Both the position numbers and the translations under genes were made by a program. Below, piece by piece: positions 47,023 through 55,351 of a stretch of DNA of 64,000 nt. The notes below the pieces were generated by a model that saw only the letters and a program-made list of their open reading frames with translations, had not been told where the DNA came from and did not search any database. Source of the stretch: Deltaproteobacteria bacterium (lineage in GTDB: Bacteria; Myxococcota_A; Polyangia; Polyangiales; JADJMO01); assembly GCA_025363655.1 (NCBI GenBank), contig JANYDK010000011.1, forward strand, positions 62,001 through 126,000, read 5' to 3'. Each line of letters begins with the position of its first letter. Position 1 is the first letter of the stretch.

Positions 47023-48165
47023 TCAGCCCGCGAGCACGTGGCGTGAAATCACCATCCGCTGCACTTCGCTCGTGCCTTCGCCGATCTCGCAGAGCTTGGC
47101 GTCGCGCAGGTGCCGCTCGATTTGATACTCGCGCGTGTAGCCGTAGCCGCCGTGAATCTGCAGCGATTTGTTGCACGCGCGCGTCGCCGCCTCGGAGGCG
47201 TAGAGCTTGGCCATCGAGGCCTCTTTGCTGAAGGGCTTCCCCTGATCGGCCATCGACGCCGCCCGATACGTGAGGAGCGCGGCCGCATCGAGCTCGGCCT
47301 TCATGTCGGCGATCATCCATTGAATCGCCTGGAAATCAGCGATCGCCTTGCCGAACTGCTTGCGCTCTTTCGCGTAGGCGACCGCGAGCTCGAGCGCGCC
47401 ACGGCCGAGGCCGAGCGCGAGAGCAGCGATGGAGACGCGGCCCTTGTCGAGGATCTTCAAGGTGTCGATGAAGCCGTGATCGAGCTCACCGAGGCGCTGC
47501 TCGTCGGAGACGCGCACGTCCTCGAACGAGAGCTCGACGGTGTCGCTCGATCGCATGCCGAGCTTCTCGAGGTGCTTGCTCGCGCGAAATCCAGGCGTCC
47601 CGTGCTCGACGATGAAGGCGGTGATGCCCTTCTGCTTCTTCTCCGGCGAGGTCTTGGCGAGGACGACGCAGAAGCCGCCGACCGAGCCCTGCGTGATGAA
47701 CATCTTCGTGCCGTTGATCACCCAGTGATCGCCGTCGCGTCGCGCGGTCGTCGCCATGCCGGCGGCGTCGCTGCCGCTGCCCGGTTCGGTGAGGCCCCAC
47801 GCTGCGAGCCACTCGCCGGTGACCGCCTTCGTCAGGTACTTCTGCTTCTGCGCCTCGTTGCCGAACGCGAGCACGTGACCGGTGCCGAGCCCATTGTGCG
47901 AGGCGACGGTCAGCGCGAGCGAGCCATCGACGCGCGCGACCTCTTCGACCGAGATCGCGTACGCGAGCGTGTCCATCTCGGCGCCGCCGTAGATCTCCGG
48001 AATGCGAATTCCGAGGAGCCCCATCGAGGCCAATTTGGGGATGATTTCCTTGGGAAACCGCTCCTCTTTGTCCCACTCGATGGCGTGCGGCCGGACCTCT
48101 TTCTCACAGAACTCTCGGACGGTCTCGCGTAGCTGCTGGTGGGTTTCGGGGAGCTCGAAGTCCAT
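47023..48165 (-). CDS. Acyl-CoA dehydrogenase (third copy)
   Basis: A 380-residue FAD-dependent acyl-CoA dehydrogenase. The flavin signature is WGLTEPGSGSDAAG (~127-140), with ITQGSVGGFCVVLAKT, GRVSIAALALGLG and the C-terminal IGEGTSEVQR, whose Glu363 is the canonical catalytic base. The Tyr before that Glu in the other two copies is Gly here. Because the base is in the canonical place, an isovaleryl-CoA-type enzyme is less likely. It leads the scoA-scoB-(accD-folC) run, so its product probably feeds acetoacetate or acetyl-CoA metabolism. Confidence 0.94.
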   Translation of the reverse strand: MDFELPETHQQLRETVREFCEKEVRPHAIEWDKEERFPKEIIPKLASMGLLGIRIPEIYGGAEMDTLAYAISVEEVARVDGSLALTVASHNGLGTGHVLAFGNEAQKQKYLTKAVTGEWLAAWGLTEPGSGSDAAGMATTARRDGDHWVINGTKMFITQGSVGGFCVVLAKTSPEKKQKGITAFIVEHGTPGFRASKHLEKLGMRSSDTVELSFEDVRVSDEQRLGELDHGFIDTLKILDKGRVSIAALALGLGRGALELAVAYAKERKQFGKAIADFQAIQWMIADMKAELDAAALLTYRAASMADQGKPFSKEASMAKLYASEAATRACNKSLQIHGGYGYTREYQIERHLRDAKLCEIGEGTSEVQRMVISRHVLAG

Positions 48166-48252
48166 GGACCGCGCAGCGTCGAAATTCTGGAGGCGAGCGT
48201 CAACAGCCGCGACCGATCACCGGCACCGCGGAGCCTGATAAGCTCGGCCACG

Positions 48253-49044
48253 ATGTCGATTTATCCGCCCCCTCCCCCCGGCTGGGACTCGCGCGCGATG
48301 GAGCTGCCGGCCGAGTCGACCGATCCGGCCGCCGCTGCCCGCGCGCTCGCCGCCTGGGCGCAGGCACGCGGATACGAGCTCAACGAGAAGCCCGACCTCG
48401 CTTGGTACAAGGGGTGGGCGCCGATGGTCTACCTCTTCGCGCCGAGCCGCCTTGGACGGGAAGTCCGCGCGCAGTTCGGTGACGCCAGCGTCTTCATCGT
48501 CGAGGCCTACGAGCCCATGCCCGAGCGTGGCGGCGAGAGCGAGTGCTACGTCATCGCCTTCCTCACGAGCGCACGCCTCGCCTACCGCGCCGCCATTCGT
48601 TCGCGCATGCAGAAAGAAGCCGTCGAAGAGCTGCGCACGCAGCTCAACCCGCGCAAGACGCCGCGCTCGCTCTCGCGTTGGCGATGGCGCGAACGTGAGA
48701 ACTTCCTTCGTCGAACCTACGGCCGCGGCGTTCGTGGCGTCCTCGGCGACGCCATCTTCGAGGCGCACTGCGAAATCGCCACGCCCACCCGCGAGGAAGG
48801 TCTCGCCGCGTTGCCGGTCGCGCTTCGTCATCTCCTCGTGCAAGGCGGCTGGCGCGGCATCCTCGAGTTCCGACCCGGCGGCATGGTGTCGACCACCTAC
48901 GGTCCGCCGATGTTCGATCCCGCTTCGCTCGATGCGACCTTGGCGATGCTCGGTCAGGTCTACAACGCGGCGACGCGCCACATGTACCCCGGCCCTCCGC
49001 CATCGTCGGGCATCCCTTCGTCAGGCTCGTTCGGACCGCGCTGA
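48253..49044 (+). CDS. Unknown cytosolic protein
   Basis: A 263-residue protein with no family I recognise. The ATG at 48253 begins MSIYPPPPPGWDSR. Next come a helix (ARALAAWAQARGYEL), an aromatic strand block (LAWYKGWAPMVYLFAP), a long basic helix (YRAAIRSRMQKEAVEELRTQ) and a Trp/Arg-rich stretch (RWRWRERENFLRR). A Pro/Ser tail (PGPPPSSGIPSSGSFG) ends it. The Pro-rich termini suggest disordered tails around one folded core. No signal peptide or membrane segment is present. It is convergent with the DUF4388 gene (12-base gap) and divergent from the acyl-CoA dehydrogenase. Confidence 0.6.
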   Translation: MSIYPPPPPGWDSRAMELPAESTDPAAAARALAAWAQARGYELNEKPDLAWYKGWAPMVYLFAPSRLGREVRAQFGDASVFIVEAYEPMPERGGESECYVIAFLTSARLAYRAAIRSRMQKEAVEELRTQLNPRKTPRSLSRWRWRERENFLRRTYGRGVRGVLGDAIFEAHCEIATPTREEGLAALPVALRHLLVQGGWRGILEFRPGGMVSTTYGPPMFDPASLDATLAMLGQVYNAATRHMYPGPPPSSGIPSSGSFGPR

Positions 49045-49056
49045 GCTCCGCGGCCG

Positions 49057-51612
49057 CTACATTCCGAGCGTGATTTCACCGCCGCAGGGCACATCGATCT
49101 GCTGCGTCTTTCCCGCACTGCCGACCTTGATCGCGTGCGAGCCGCAGGGCACGGTCAGCGGCCCCGGTCCTTCGCCGACCACCTTGCCGTCGACGAAGAT
49201 GCGCCGGCCTTCGCCCGTCTTGTCGGTGCGCAGCGTGCCCAACGTCTTGTCGCCCGTCGCCGTCGTGCTCGCCTTGGCAGTCGTCGCGGTCGCGGTCGCG
49301 GTCGCGGTGGCGGTCGTGGTCGCGAGCGTGGAAGCAACCGTCGACGCGGTCGTCGAGGGCAGCGGAGATGCGCTGGCACTCGTCGAAGGCTTGGCGCTCG
49401 CGGTCGCGCTCGTCGAAACACTCGCCGAGGGCGATGCGCTCGCACTCGCATCGGCCATCGCGGAGCTGGCGGAGGTCATGGTCGACGTCGAGGGCGTGAC
49501 GTCGTCGTCCTTCTTCGCGGCTTTCTTCTTCTTCTTCGGCGGCTCGTCGGTGGGCTCGGCCTCGCCCGTTTCGGGCTCTGCCTTGGACGACGAATCACCT
49601 TGTTTTTGCAGCATCAAGTACGCGACGTAGCCGCCGACGATCGACGCGACGAAGAGGCAGCCGAGGACGATCCAGAGACCGGTGCGACGCCGCGGTTTCT
49701 GCGCGAGATGCTGCCGCGTCGCCATCACGTCGTCGACGTCCATCAAGTCATCCATCGTGGGAATGGGCGCGGGCGGCGACGAGACGTGCGGCGTGTAAGG
49801 AATGTCGACCGGCGCCGGCGGCGGCGTCGCGTTGGCAGCGACCGCGCTCTCGGCGAGCGCGAGCGCGTCGAAGCTCTGCGAGAAATCGGAAGGCGCAGGC
49901 CCCGTGTCGGCCGGAGGCGGAGCTGGCGTGAGCGGCGCGGCGAGGGGAGCATCGGCCGAGGCCTGCACCTGCATCTGCATCTGCGTCTTGCCGAGCGCTG
50001 AAGTGACGACGCTCGGCGCAGCCTCGACGGCCGGCGGCGGAGGCGAGCTGGTGTGCAGACGCTGCGTCTCGCGCAAGGGCGAGGGAGTGCGCGGCGGCGG
50101 AGGTCCACCGAGTCTCGGCGCGAGCTTACCGACCGGCTCGCCCTGCGCGGTGCCGAACGGACGCGGCGGCGGCCACTGCGCTTGCTTGGTCGCCGGAAGA
50201 TCGATCGGCTCGGCTTCGAGCGACGGCGGCGGTGCGAGCGCAGCCATCGGCGCAATAGGTGCGATCGGCACGATGGGAGAAGGCGAGAGTGCAGCTGACG
50301 GCGCATTCGTCGTCCCCGAGCGCGGCACCAAGGAAAAACCAGGCGGCGGCAGTGAGCCCGAGGCACGCGGCGCGAGAAGCGCGAGCCGGGTCCGCACCTG
50401 CTGCGCGAGCGCGAGGTGATCGGCCTTGGGGATGTCGGCGCCGACGTCGAAGAGCGCGAAGGCGACGTACTCGTGCAGCCACCGCGCGAGGGCCGGCACT
50501 GCGTCGGCGCCCGCGATCGTGGCGACGTTGCCGGCGACGCGCGCCGAGTCGACGGTACCATCGGCGAGAGGCCCGGCGCCGGCGAACAGCGTCCCGAGAA
50601 CGCCGACTCCCGCCGCATACGCGCTGAGGTGCTCACGGAGCGCCTTGTCTTTCCCATGACGTGCCGCCACGCCGAAAATCGTGCGGATCGCGTCGTTGAA
50701 GATGGCGACGACCGACGCCGCGTTGGTCGGCAACGGTGGGTTGATGACGACGAGTCCCGACTGCACGAGCTGGTAGAGGACCTGCGTCACCTCGAGCTCG
50801 CTGCGTCCCGCGTGCTGCGCGATCTCGTTGACGGTGCGCCTTCCATCGATCGCGCGATGCACCTCGGCCATCCCCGGCCACGCCGCGATGAGCTCGGCGG
50901 GAGGCCCTTCGCGGGCATCGACCCGCTGCGGCACGTACTCGGGCGAGGGAATGCGCTCGCGGAAGTACTTGAGCTCGGTCATCCGCGCGACGCCCTGCGC
51001 CGAGAGTGCCATCGCGCTCACGTGGAGCCGCGCCGAGAGGCGCTCTTCGTCGAAGCCGTCGACGAAGTAGAAGCTCCCGTCGGCGACGCGCAGCGCGGCG
51101 TAGACGATCTCCTCGGTCTGCTGGGCCGCGATCGAGAAGAGCTGCTCGCGTTTGACGAATCCGAGCGCGATCGCCGTCTCGCCGAAGCGCTTGCGCTCGA
51201 ACGGCATGCGCGCGGTCACCGCCTTGATTTGTGCGGCAGTGATGATGCCGAGCTGCTGCATGATCTCGCCGAGTTGCTCACCCGGAACGTCGGATGCGGC
51301 CCCGACGACGTGCCCACCGTCGAGGAAGATGGAGCGCGAGCCGCCGCCGATCACGACGAGCTCACCCCGGAAACCGGCGTCGGCGACGAGACGGAGGATG
51401 TCGACGAGCGCGCCGCCAGCGACGATTTCCCCCGCCAGCCGCAGCGTCGGCGTCGCCTCTCCGGCAGCGCGAAGTAGCAGCACCGACGCCGGCGAAGCGA
51501 CCACCCGAAAGGCGCCTTTGCGCGTCCGTAGCGCCGCGCTGGCCGTCTTCCCGATCGGGCGAAGGACGCCGCCGTCGTCGATTTGCACCTGTGCGTCGCG
51601 CGGATCCGCCAC
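49057..51612 (-). CDS. DUF4388-type protein with membrane anchor and PEGA-like end
   Basis: An 851-residue protein. Residues ~40-300 contain DUF4388-like (PATAN-type) repeats found in myxobacterial signalling proteins (LRLVADAGFRGELVVIGGGSRSIFLDGGHVVGA; ALRVADGSFYFVDGF) and a winged-helix-like block (TVNEIAQHAGRSELEVTQVLYQLVQSGLV). A ~250-residue Pro/Ala linker follows, then a single TM (GLWIVLGCLFVASIVGGYVAYLML, ~675-698), a Ser/Thr/Ala low-complexity stretch, and a PEGA-like C-terminal beta module (IFVDGKVVGEGPGPL). The membrane orientation would put the signalling part inside and the PEGA part outside. Function is unknown. Confidence 0.72.
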   Translation of the reverse strand: MADPRDAQVQIDDGGVLRPIGKTASAALRTRKGAFRVVASPASVLLLRAAGEATPTLRLAGEIVAGGALVDILRLVADAGFRGELVVIGGGSRSIFLDGGHVVGAASDVPGEQLGEIMQQLGIITAAQIKAVTARMPFERKRFGETAIALGFVKREQLFSIAAQQTEEIVYAALRVADGSFYFVDGFDEERLSARLHVSAMALSAQGVARMTELKYFRERIPSPEYVPQRVDAREGPPAELIAAWPGMAEVHRAIDGRRTVNEIAQHAGRSELEVTQVLYQLVQSGLVVINPPLPTNAASVVAIFNDAIRTIFGVAARHGKDKALREHLSAYAAGVGVLGTLFAGAGPLADGTVDSARVAGNVATIAGADAVPALARWLHEYVAFALFDVGADIPKADHLALAQQVRTRLALLAPRASGSLPPPGFSLVPRSGTTNAPSAALSPSPIVPIAPIAPMAALAPPPSLEAEPIDLPATKQAQWPPPRPFGTAQGEPVGKLAPRLGGPPPPRTPSPLRETQRLHTSSPPPPAVEAAPSVVTSALGKTQMQMQVQASADAPLAAPLTPAPPPADTGPAPSDFSQSFDALALAESAVAANATPPPAPVDIPYTPHVSSPPAPIPTMDDLMDVDDVMATRQHLAQKPRRRTGLWIVLGCLFVASIVGGYVAYLMLQKQGDSSSKAEPETGEAEPTDEPPKKKKKAAKKDDDVTPSTSTMTSASSAMADASASASPSASVSTSATASAKPSTSASASPLPSTTASTVASTLATTTATATATATATTAKASTTATGDKTLGTLRTDKTGEGRRIFVDGKVVGEGPGPLTVPCGSHAIKVGSAGKTQQIDVPCGGEITLGM

Positions 51613-51670
51613 GAGACCTTATCTACCAGGAAGCGTTTGCCGCCTCGCGTGCAAAATCGCCGGGCGGCCT

Positions 51671-54607
51671 TTACTTGATCTCCGGCTTCACCTTCGCCGC
51701 CTCGGTGTTCTTCGGATCGAGCTTGAGCGCAGCGTCGAGCGCCTCCTTCGCCTTGACCATCTGCTTCTCCTTGGCGAGCACGCGGGCGAGCTCGACGCGG
51801 AGCATCGCTTCTCCTTGCGGCTTCGGCTTGGCGTCGAGGCCGGCGTCGATCTCGCCGTGGGCCTCCTTGTACTTGCCCTTCATCGTCAGCGCGCGCGCAT
51901 AGAGGAAGTGCACCTCGGGTGCGTAGACGTCGACGAAGACCGCCCCTTCACCGACCTGAATGGCCTCGTCCCACTTCCCGGCGTCGTCGAGCGCCGCGAG
52001 CAGCTTCTTCCAAGGCACGCGCTCGTGCGGATCGAGCTTCACCATCTTGCGCAGCAAATCGAGCGCGTCGGCGCTGCGCTTCTCGTCCTCGGCGAGCTGC
52101 CAGAGATCGATCAGCGGATCGATCTGCGTCGGATCGAACGCCGCCGCCTTCTCCAGCGAAGTGCGGAAACGCTTCACGTCCTTCTTCGGATCGGCGAGCG
52201 CGAGGTCGGCCATCATGTTCTCGACGACGTAGCCATCACCACCTGCAGTGATGATTGCTTGGGCGTGCTTCGTCGCCTCGCCGACGTCCTTGCGCAATCC
52301 GAAGGCGATCTTGGCGGCGATGTAGTGCGCGAGCTGCTGCTTCGAATCGAGCCCCACCGCCTTGGTCGCCGCGTCGTCGGCTTCCTTGAACTTCTGATCG
52401 AGAAAATAAGCCGCCGCGAGATCGCCCATCTTGTCGGCGCTCTTCGGATCGGCGGCGCTCGCCTTCTCCGCGAAGGCCGTCTCGGGGACCGCCGCGATGT
52501 CGAACATGAACTGACCGTCGTAGCGCACGAGCCGCTTCTTCAGCCACGCCTTGAACCCGGAGTCGAGATCGTCCGACGAGACGCCGAGCGCGGTCTTGAT
52601 GACGTCGCCGCTCTTCTTCCCCTGCCCCCAGTACTTGAGCATGTCGACGATCTTGGGAAACCCATAGGTCTCGACGATGTAGATGATCATCTGCGACGAC
52701 GCGTAGTACGCCACGATGATGTCGCTCTGCGTCTTCGCGTGCGTGAACGCGTGGTTCATGTCGGCCACCTTCGGCAGCCGATTCGCCGACGCCGCCCGAT
52801 AGAGATCGGGATCGAGCGCGCGGTGCCACTCCGGCCGGGTGACGATGGTCTCGTACTCGCTCAGCCCTTCGGTGAACCAACGCGGCACGTGGTTCTTCGA
52901 GAGCTGAATGGCGAACACGTGCCCGAGCTCGTGCCAGAGGACGAGCCCCCAATTGGCCGGCTCCTTCTTCGGGCTCACCGCGGTGATCACGCGACCGAAG
53001 CAGACGCCCGCCGGTCCGATGCTCGGCAGCCCCTCGGTGCGCACCGAAAAGTGCTCGCGCTCGGGATAGATTTCGACCTGCACCGGGTTCGTCGGCGTGA
53101 AGCCGTACTTCTTCACCATCCCGGCCCACGCCGTCGCCATCATCTGCGGCACGTAGCGACCAAGCAGCGGCGCCTCTTCCTTGTCGAGCCGGAACTTGAA
53201 CGCCTTGGCCGCGCCGGTACCGTCGTCGAGCTCGAAATCCTTGCTCAACGTCTTTTCATAAAGACGCAATGTATTGACGAGGCGGACGTTGTATTTGTCG
53301 ACCTTGTAGCCACTGTCGAGCGCGGCGAGGCCTTCCTTTTCGTCGCCGCGACGCAGCAGGTTGAACCCAAGCTCGGCCCACGCCTTCCCGTCGCGCGGAT
53401 CGATCTTCGTCGCCTCGGTCATCATCGTCACGAGGTCGTCGTAGCGATGCTCCCACTCGGCGAACTCGCCGACGATGGTGAAGAACGACGAGTACTGCTT
53501 GTCGAGCTTGAAGACCGCCGCCTTGCCCTTGCCATAGCCGGTCAGGTCGTCGTCGAGAAATCGAATCGCCGCCTTGAGCGAGAGGAGCTCGAGATCGGTC
53601 GGATCGATGGCGAGACCTTTGTCGGCCATCGCATCGGCGCCCTTGATGTCCATGTCGTGGAGCACCATCGACGCCTTGAGAAAGTACGCCCGCGTCAACT
53701 TCGGATCGAGCTTGAGCGCCGCGTCGAGCTCCTTGTCGGCGGCGTCCCAATCGTAGCTCTGAGCGAGCTTCACCTCGGCCTCGAGCAGGTGCACGAGCGG
53801 GTGATCGGGCGCCACCTTCTTCGCGTCGCGCACGCACTCCGCGGCGTGTCCCGGATCGTAGTAATCGAGAAAGAGACTGGCCCACGCGAGGTTGGTGCCG
53901 ACGTGGAGCTTCTGCAGCTTGAACGCCGCCTTGAACGTCGAGTTCGCGTACTTCACGTCGCGCATCACGTGCGCCGCCTCGCCGACCACCGCGAGCGCCT
54001 CGGGCGTCTGGTAGACCGGATCGCTGCCTTCGCTGTCGGCGTAGAGCGCATCGGCGACCTTGCGCGCCTCTTCTCGATCTCCGCTGCGAACGAGCGCGCG
54101 CACGAGGACGGAACGAGCACGAGCGGCGACAATCTCGTCACGGAGCGGATCGGTGAGCTTGATCGCAGCGTCGAGCTTGCCGACCGCGAGCACCGCCATC
54201 GCTTGGAAACCGATGGCATCGAACTTAGTCGCGAGGTCGGTGCCCGCGAGCGAGGCCGCCTTCTTCGCGTTCGCCTCCGCGTCCGCGTACTTGCCGGTCT
54301 CGTAGGCGATGCGCGCGAGACCGACGGTGGCCTTCGCGACGTCTTTGCCGGTCGCCGCCTTCAGCAGCTTCTCGGCTCCGACGTACTCGGCCTTGTCGAG
54401 CGCCTCCATGCCCTCGGCGAGCTTGCCGGTCGGCTTCGGTGGCGCGTTCGACTTGATGCCGGCGGACGAGGTACCCGCGCCCGCGGTCGCGGTCGTCGCC
54501 GTCGGCTTTTTCAGACCTGCCGGCTCGTCGGCGCGGGCCGAGAGGGGCCCGAACGCCATCGGGACGAGGAGCACGAGCAGCGGGGCGAGGCGTCGAAATG
54601 CTTTCAT
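51671..54607 (-). CDS. Exported TPR protein with HExxH metallopeptidase domain
   Basis: A 978-residue secreted protein. I chose the ATG at 54607 (MKAFRRLAPLLVLLVPMAF, cleavage near SARADE). Tetratricopeptide-type helical repeats occupy ~60-450 and ~720-970 (ALDKAEYVGAEKLLKAATG, ALDAALKLDPKN). Between them, ~480-700, is a gluzincin (peptidase MA-like) domain: HELGH at 559-563 and Glu580 in WFTEGLSEYE, a complete HExxH-x16-E zinc site. It should act in the periplasm, with the TPRs binding substrate or partner. It is divergent from rpsT; the shared gap holds the rpsT promoter. Confidence 0.85.
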   Translation of the reverse strand: MKAFRRLAPLLVLLVPMAFGPLSARADEPAGLKKPTATTATAGAGTSSAGIKSNAPPKPTGKLAEGMEALDKAEYVGAEKLLKAATGKDVAKATVGLARIAYETGKYADAEANAKKAASLAGTDLATKFDAIGFQAMAVLAVGKLDAAIKLTDPLRDEIVAARARSVLVRALVRSGDREEARKVADALYADSEGSDPVYQTPEALAVVGEAAHVMRDVKYANSTFKAAFKLQKLHVGTNLAWASLFLDYYDPGHAAECVRDAKKVAPDHPLVHLLEAEVKLAQSYDWDAADKELDAALKLDPKLTRAYFLKASMVLHDMDIKGADAMADKGLAIDPTDLELLSLKAAIRFLDDDLTGYGKGKAAVFKLDKQYSSFFTIVGEFAEWEHRYDDLVTMMTEATKIDPRDGKAWAELGFNLLRRGDEKEGLAALDSGYKVDKYNVRLVNTLRLYEKTLSKDFELDDGTGAAKAFKFRLDKEEAPLLGRYVPQMMATAWAGMVKKYGFTPTNPVQVEIYPEREHFSVRTEGLPSIGPAGVCFGRVITAVSPKKEPANWGLVLWHELGHVFAIQLSKNHVPRWFTEGLSEYETIVTRPEWHRALDPDLYRAASANRLPKVADMNHAFTHAKTQSDIIVAYYASSQMIIYIVETYGFPKIVDMLKYWGQGKKSGDVIKTALGVSSDDLDSGFKAWLKKRLVRYDGQFMFDIAAVPETAFAEKASAADPKSADKMGDLAAAYFLDQKFKEADDAATKAVGLDSKQQLAHYIAAKIAFGLRKDVGEATKHAQAIITAGGDGYVVENMMADLALADPKKDVKRFRTSLEKAAAFDPTQIDPLIDLWQLAEDEKRSADALDLLRKMVKLDPHERVPWKKLLAALDDAGKWDEAIQVGEGAVFVDVYAPEVHFLYARALTMKGKYKEAHGEIDAGLDAKPKPQGEAMLRVELARVLAKEKQMVKAKEALDAALKLDPKNTEAAKVKPEIK

Positions 54608-54697
54608 GGAGGGGCTCGGAGAGTATGACGACGAAACTTCGAGAAGGTTCTCGGGGAAACGCACGGGGAGGCTCGAACCCCACACGGCGATCGGCTC

Positions 54698-54725
54698 TTG
54701 ACTCCAGCCTGAATTTCGCTATGGT
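54698..54725 (+). promoter_or_regulatory. Predicted rpsT promoter
   Basis: TTGACT (54698-54703) and TATGGT (54720-54725) with a 16-base spacer, close to sigma-70 consensus. The ~45-base leader carries CCGGG-ACTG-CCCGG, a small hairpin before the Shine-Dalgarno that might take part in S20 autoregulation. Confidence 0.6.
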
Positions 54726-54776
54726 TCGCTCCCCTTTTTTCACCGGGACTGCCCGGAACAGGTTTTGAGGAGCACT

Positions 54777-55040
54777 GTGGCCAATCACTCGTCCGCCGAG
54801 AAGCGCAATCGTCAGCGAATCGTCCGCACGGAGCGCAACCGCGCCGACAAGAGCACGGTCCGCACCTTCGTGAAGAAGGTCCGCGCCGCCATCGAAGCGA
54901 AGGACAAGGTTGCCGCCAAGGCCGCCCTCGCCCTCGCCGGCAGCCAGCTCGACAAGGCCGCGACCAAGGGTGCCGTTCACCCCAAGGCCGCAGCCCGTAC
55001 CATCAGCCGTCTCAGCAGCGCTGTCGCCAAGCTCGCCTGA
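54777..55040 (+). CDS. rpsT: 30S ribosomal protein S20
   Basis: An 87-residue, Lys/Ala-rich primary 16S-binding ribosomal protein. I chose the GTG at 54777 because it gives MANHSSAEKRNRQRI, the usual S20 start, and sits five bases after AGGAG. RNRADKSTVRTFVKKVRAAI and KGAVHPKAAARTISRL are the family core. S20 commonly starts at a non-AUG codon in other bacteria, where this limits its synthesis. It is monocistronic, with its own promoter and the strong terminator at 55081. Confidence 0.96.
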   Translation: MANHSSAEKRNRQRIVRTERNRADKSTVRTFVKKVRAAIEAKDKVAAKAALALAGSQLDKAATKGAVHPKAAARTISRLSSAVAKLA

Positions 55041-55080
55041 GCTCGGCGTCTTCGCTCGAGGACTGCATCTGCGTGACGGA

Positions 55081-55117
55081 GGGGCCGCCCGACGCGAAAG
55101 CGTGCGCGGCCCCTTTT
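55081..55117 (+). terminator. Intrinsic terminator of rpsT
   Basis: GGGGCCGC (55081-55088) pairs with GCGGCCCC (55106-55113), with an inner GACGC/GAAA/GCGT stem-loop, and is followed directly by TTTT. It is the clearest intrinsic terminator in the window. Confidence 0.9.
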
Positions 55118-55119
55118 GC

Positions 55120-55147
55120 TTGTCCAAAATCATAGTCAAGCTATGTT
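55120..55147 (+). promoter_or_regulatory. Predicted promoter with CATAG palindrome
   Basis: TTGTCC (55120-55125) and TATGTT (55142-55147), 16-base spacer. The spacer and -10 contain CATAG-TCAAG-CTATG (55131-55145), an inverted repeat that could be an operator. Transcripts would carry hairpin copy B in a ~200-base leader. Confidence 0.4.
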
Positions 55148-55188
55148 TCTGGAATAGCAGCGCCGTCCGATCTCGTTGGCCTGTCCGT

Positions 55189-55218
55189 GCCAAAGATTGC
55201 TTCGCAACTTTGGCCGCT
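55189..55218. repeat. Hairpin element, copy B
   Basis: 30 bp identical to 34949-34978, again in the leader of a rightward gene. GATCTCG occurs on both sides (55169-55175 and 55224-55230); the right flank resembles that of copy A. Confidence 0.7.
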
Positions 55219-55351
55219 CCCTGGATCTCGCCTCTGGCTCGGTCCGCCCGCATATCCGCCGCGCCCTTGCTTTTCCGACCTCCGCAGCTCTCCCGCGGCC
55301 GGCGAAACAGCAGGTGCAACTCAGCGCGCGCGGCACTAGGGTCCTTCCGCT

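Larger units (their letters stand above)
55041..55351. other. 311-base intergenic region, rpsT to glycosyltransferase gene
   Basis: No gene. It holds the rpsT terminator (55081-55117), a CATAG palindrome inside a predicted promoter (55120-55147), and hairpin element copy B (55189-55218). The rest, to the TTG start at 55352, shows nothing I recognise. Confidence 0.6.

Noticed and set aside
51152-54628. Very long rightward open frame opposite the TPR/peptidase gene
   Set aside because: Repetitive Leu/Arg/Val/Glu composition without motifs; the leftward frame has a signal peptide, TPRs and a zinc site.
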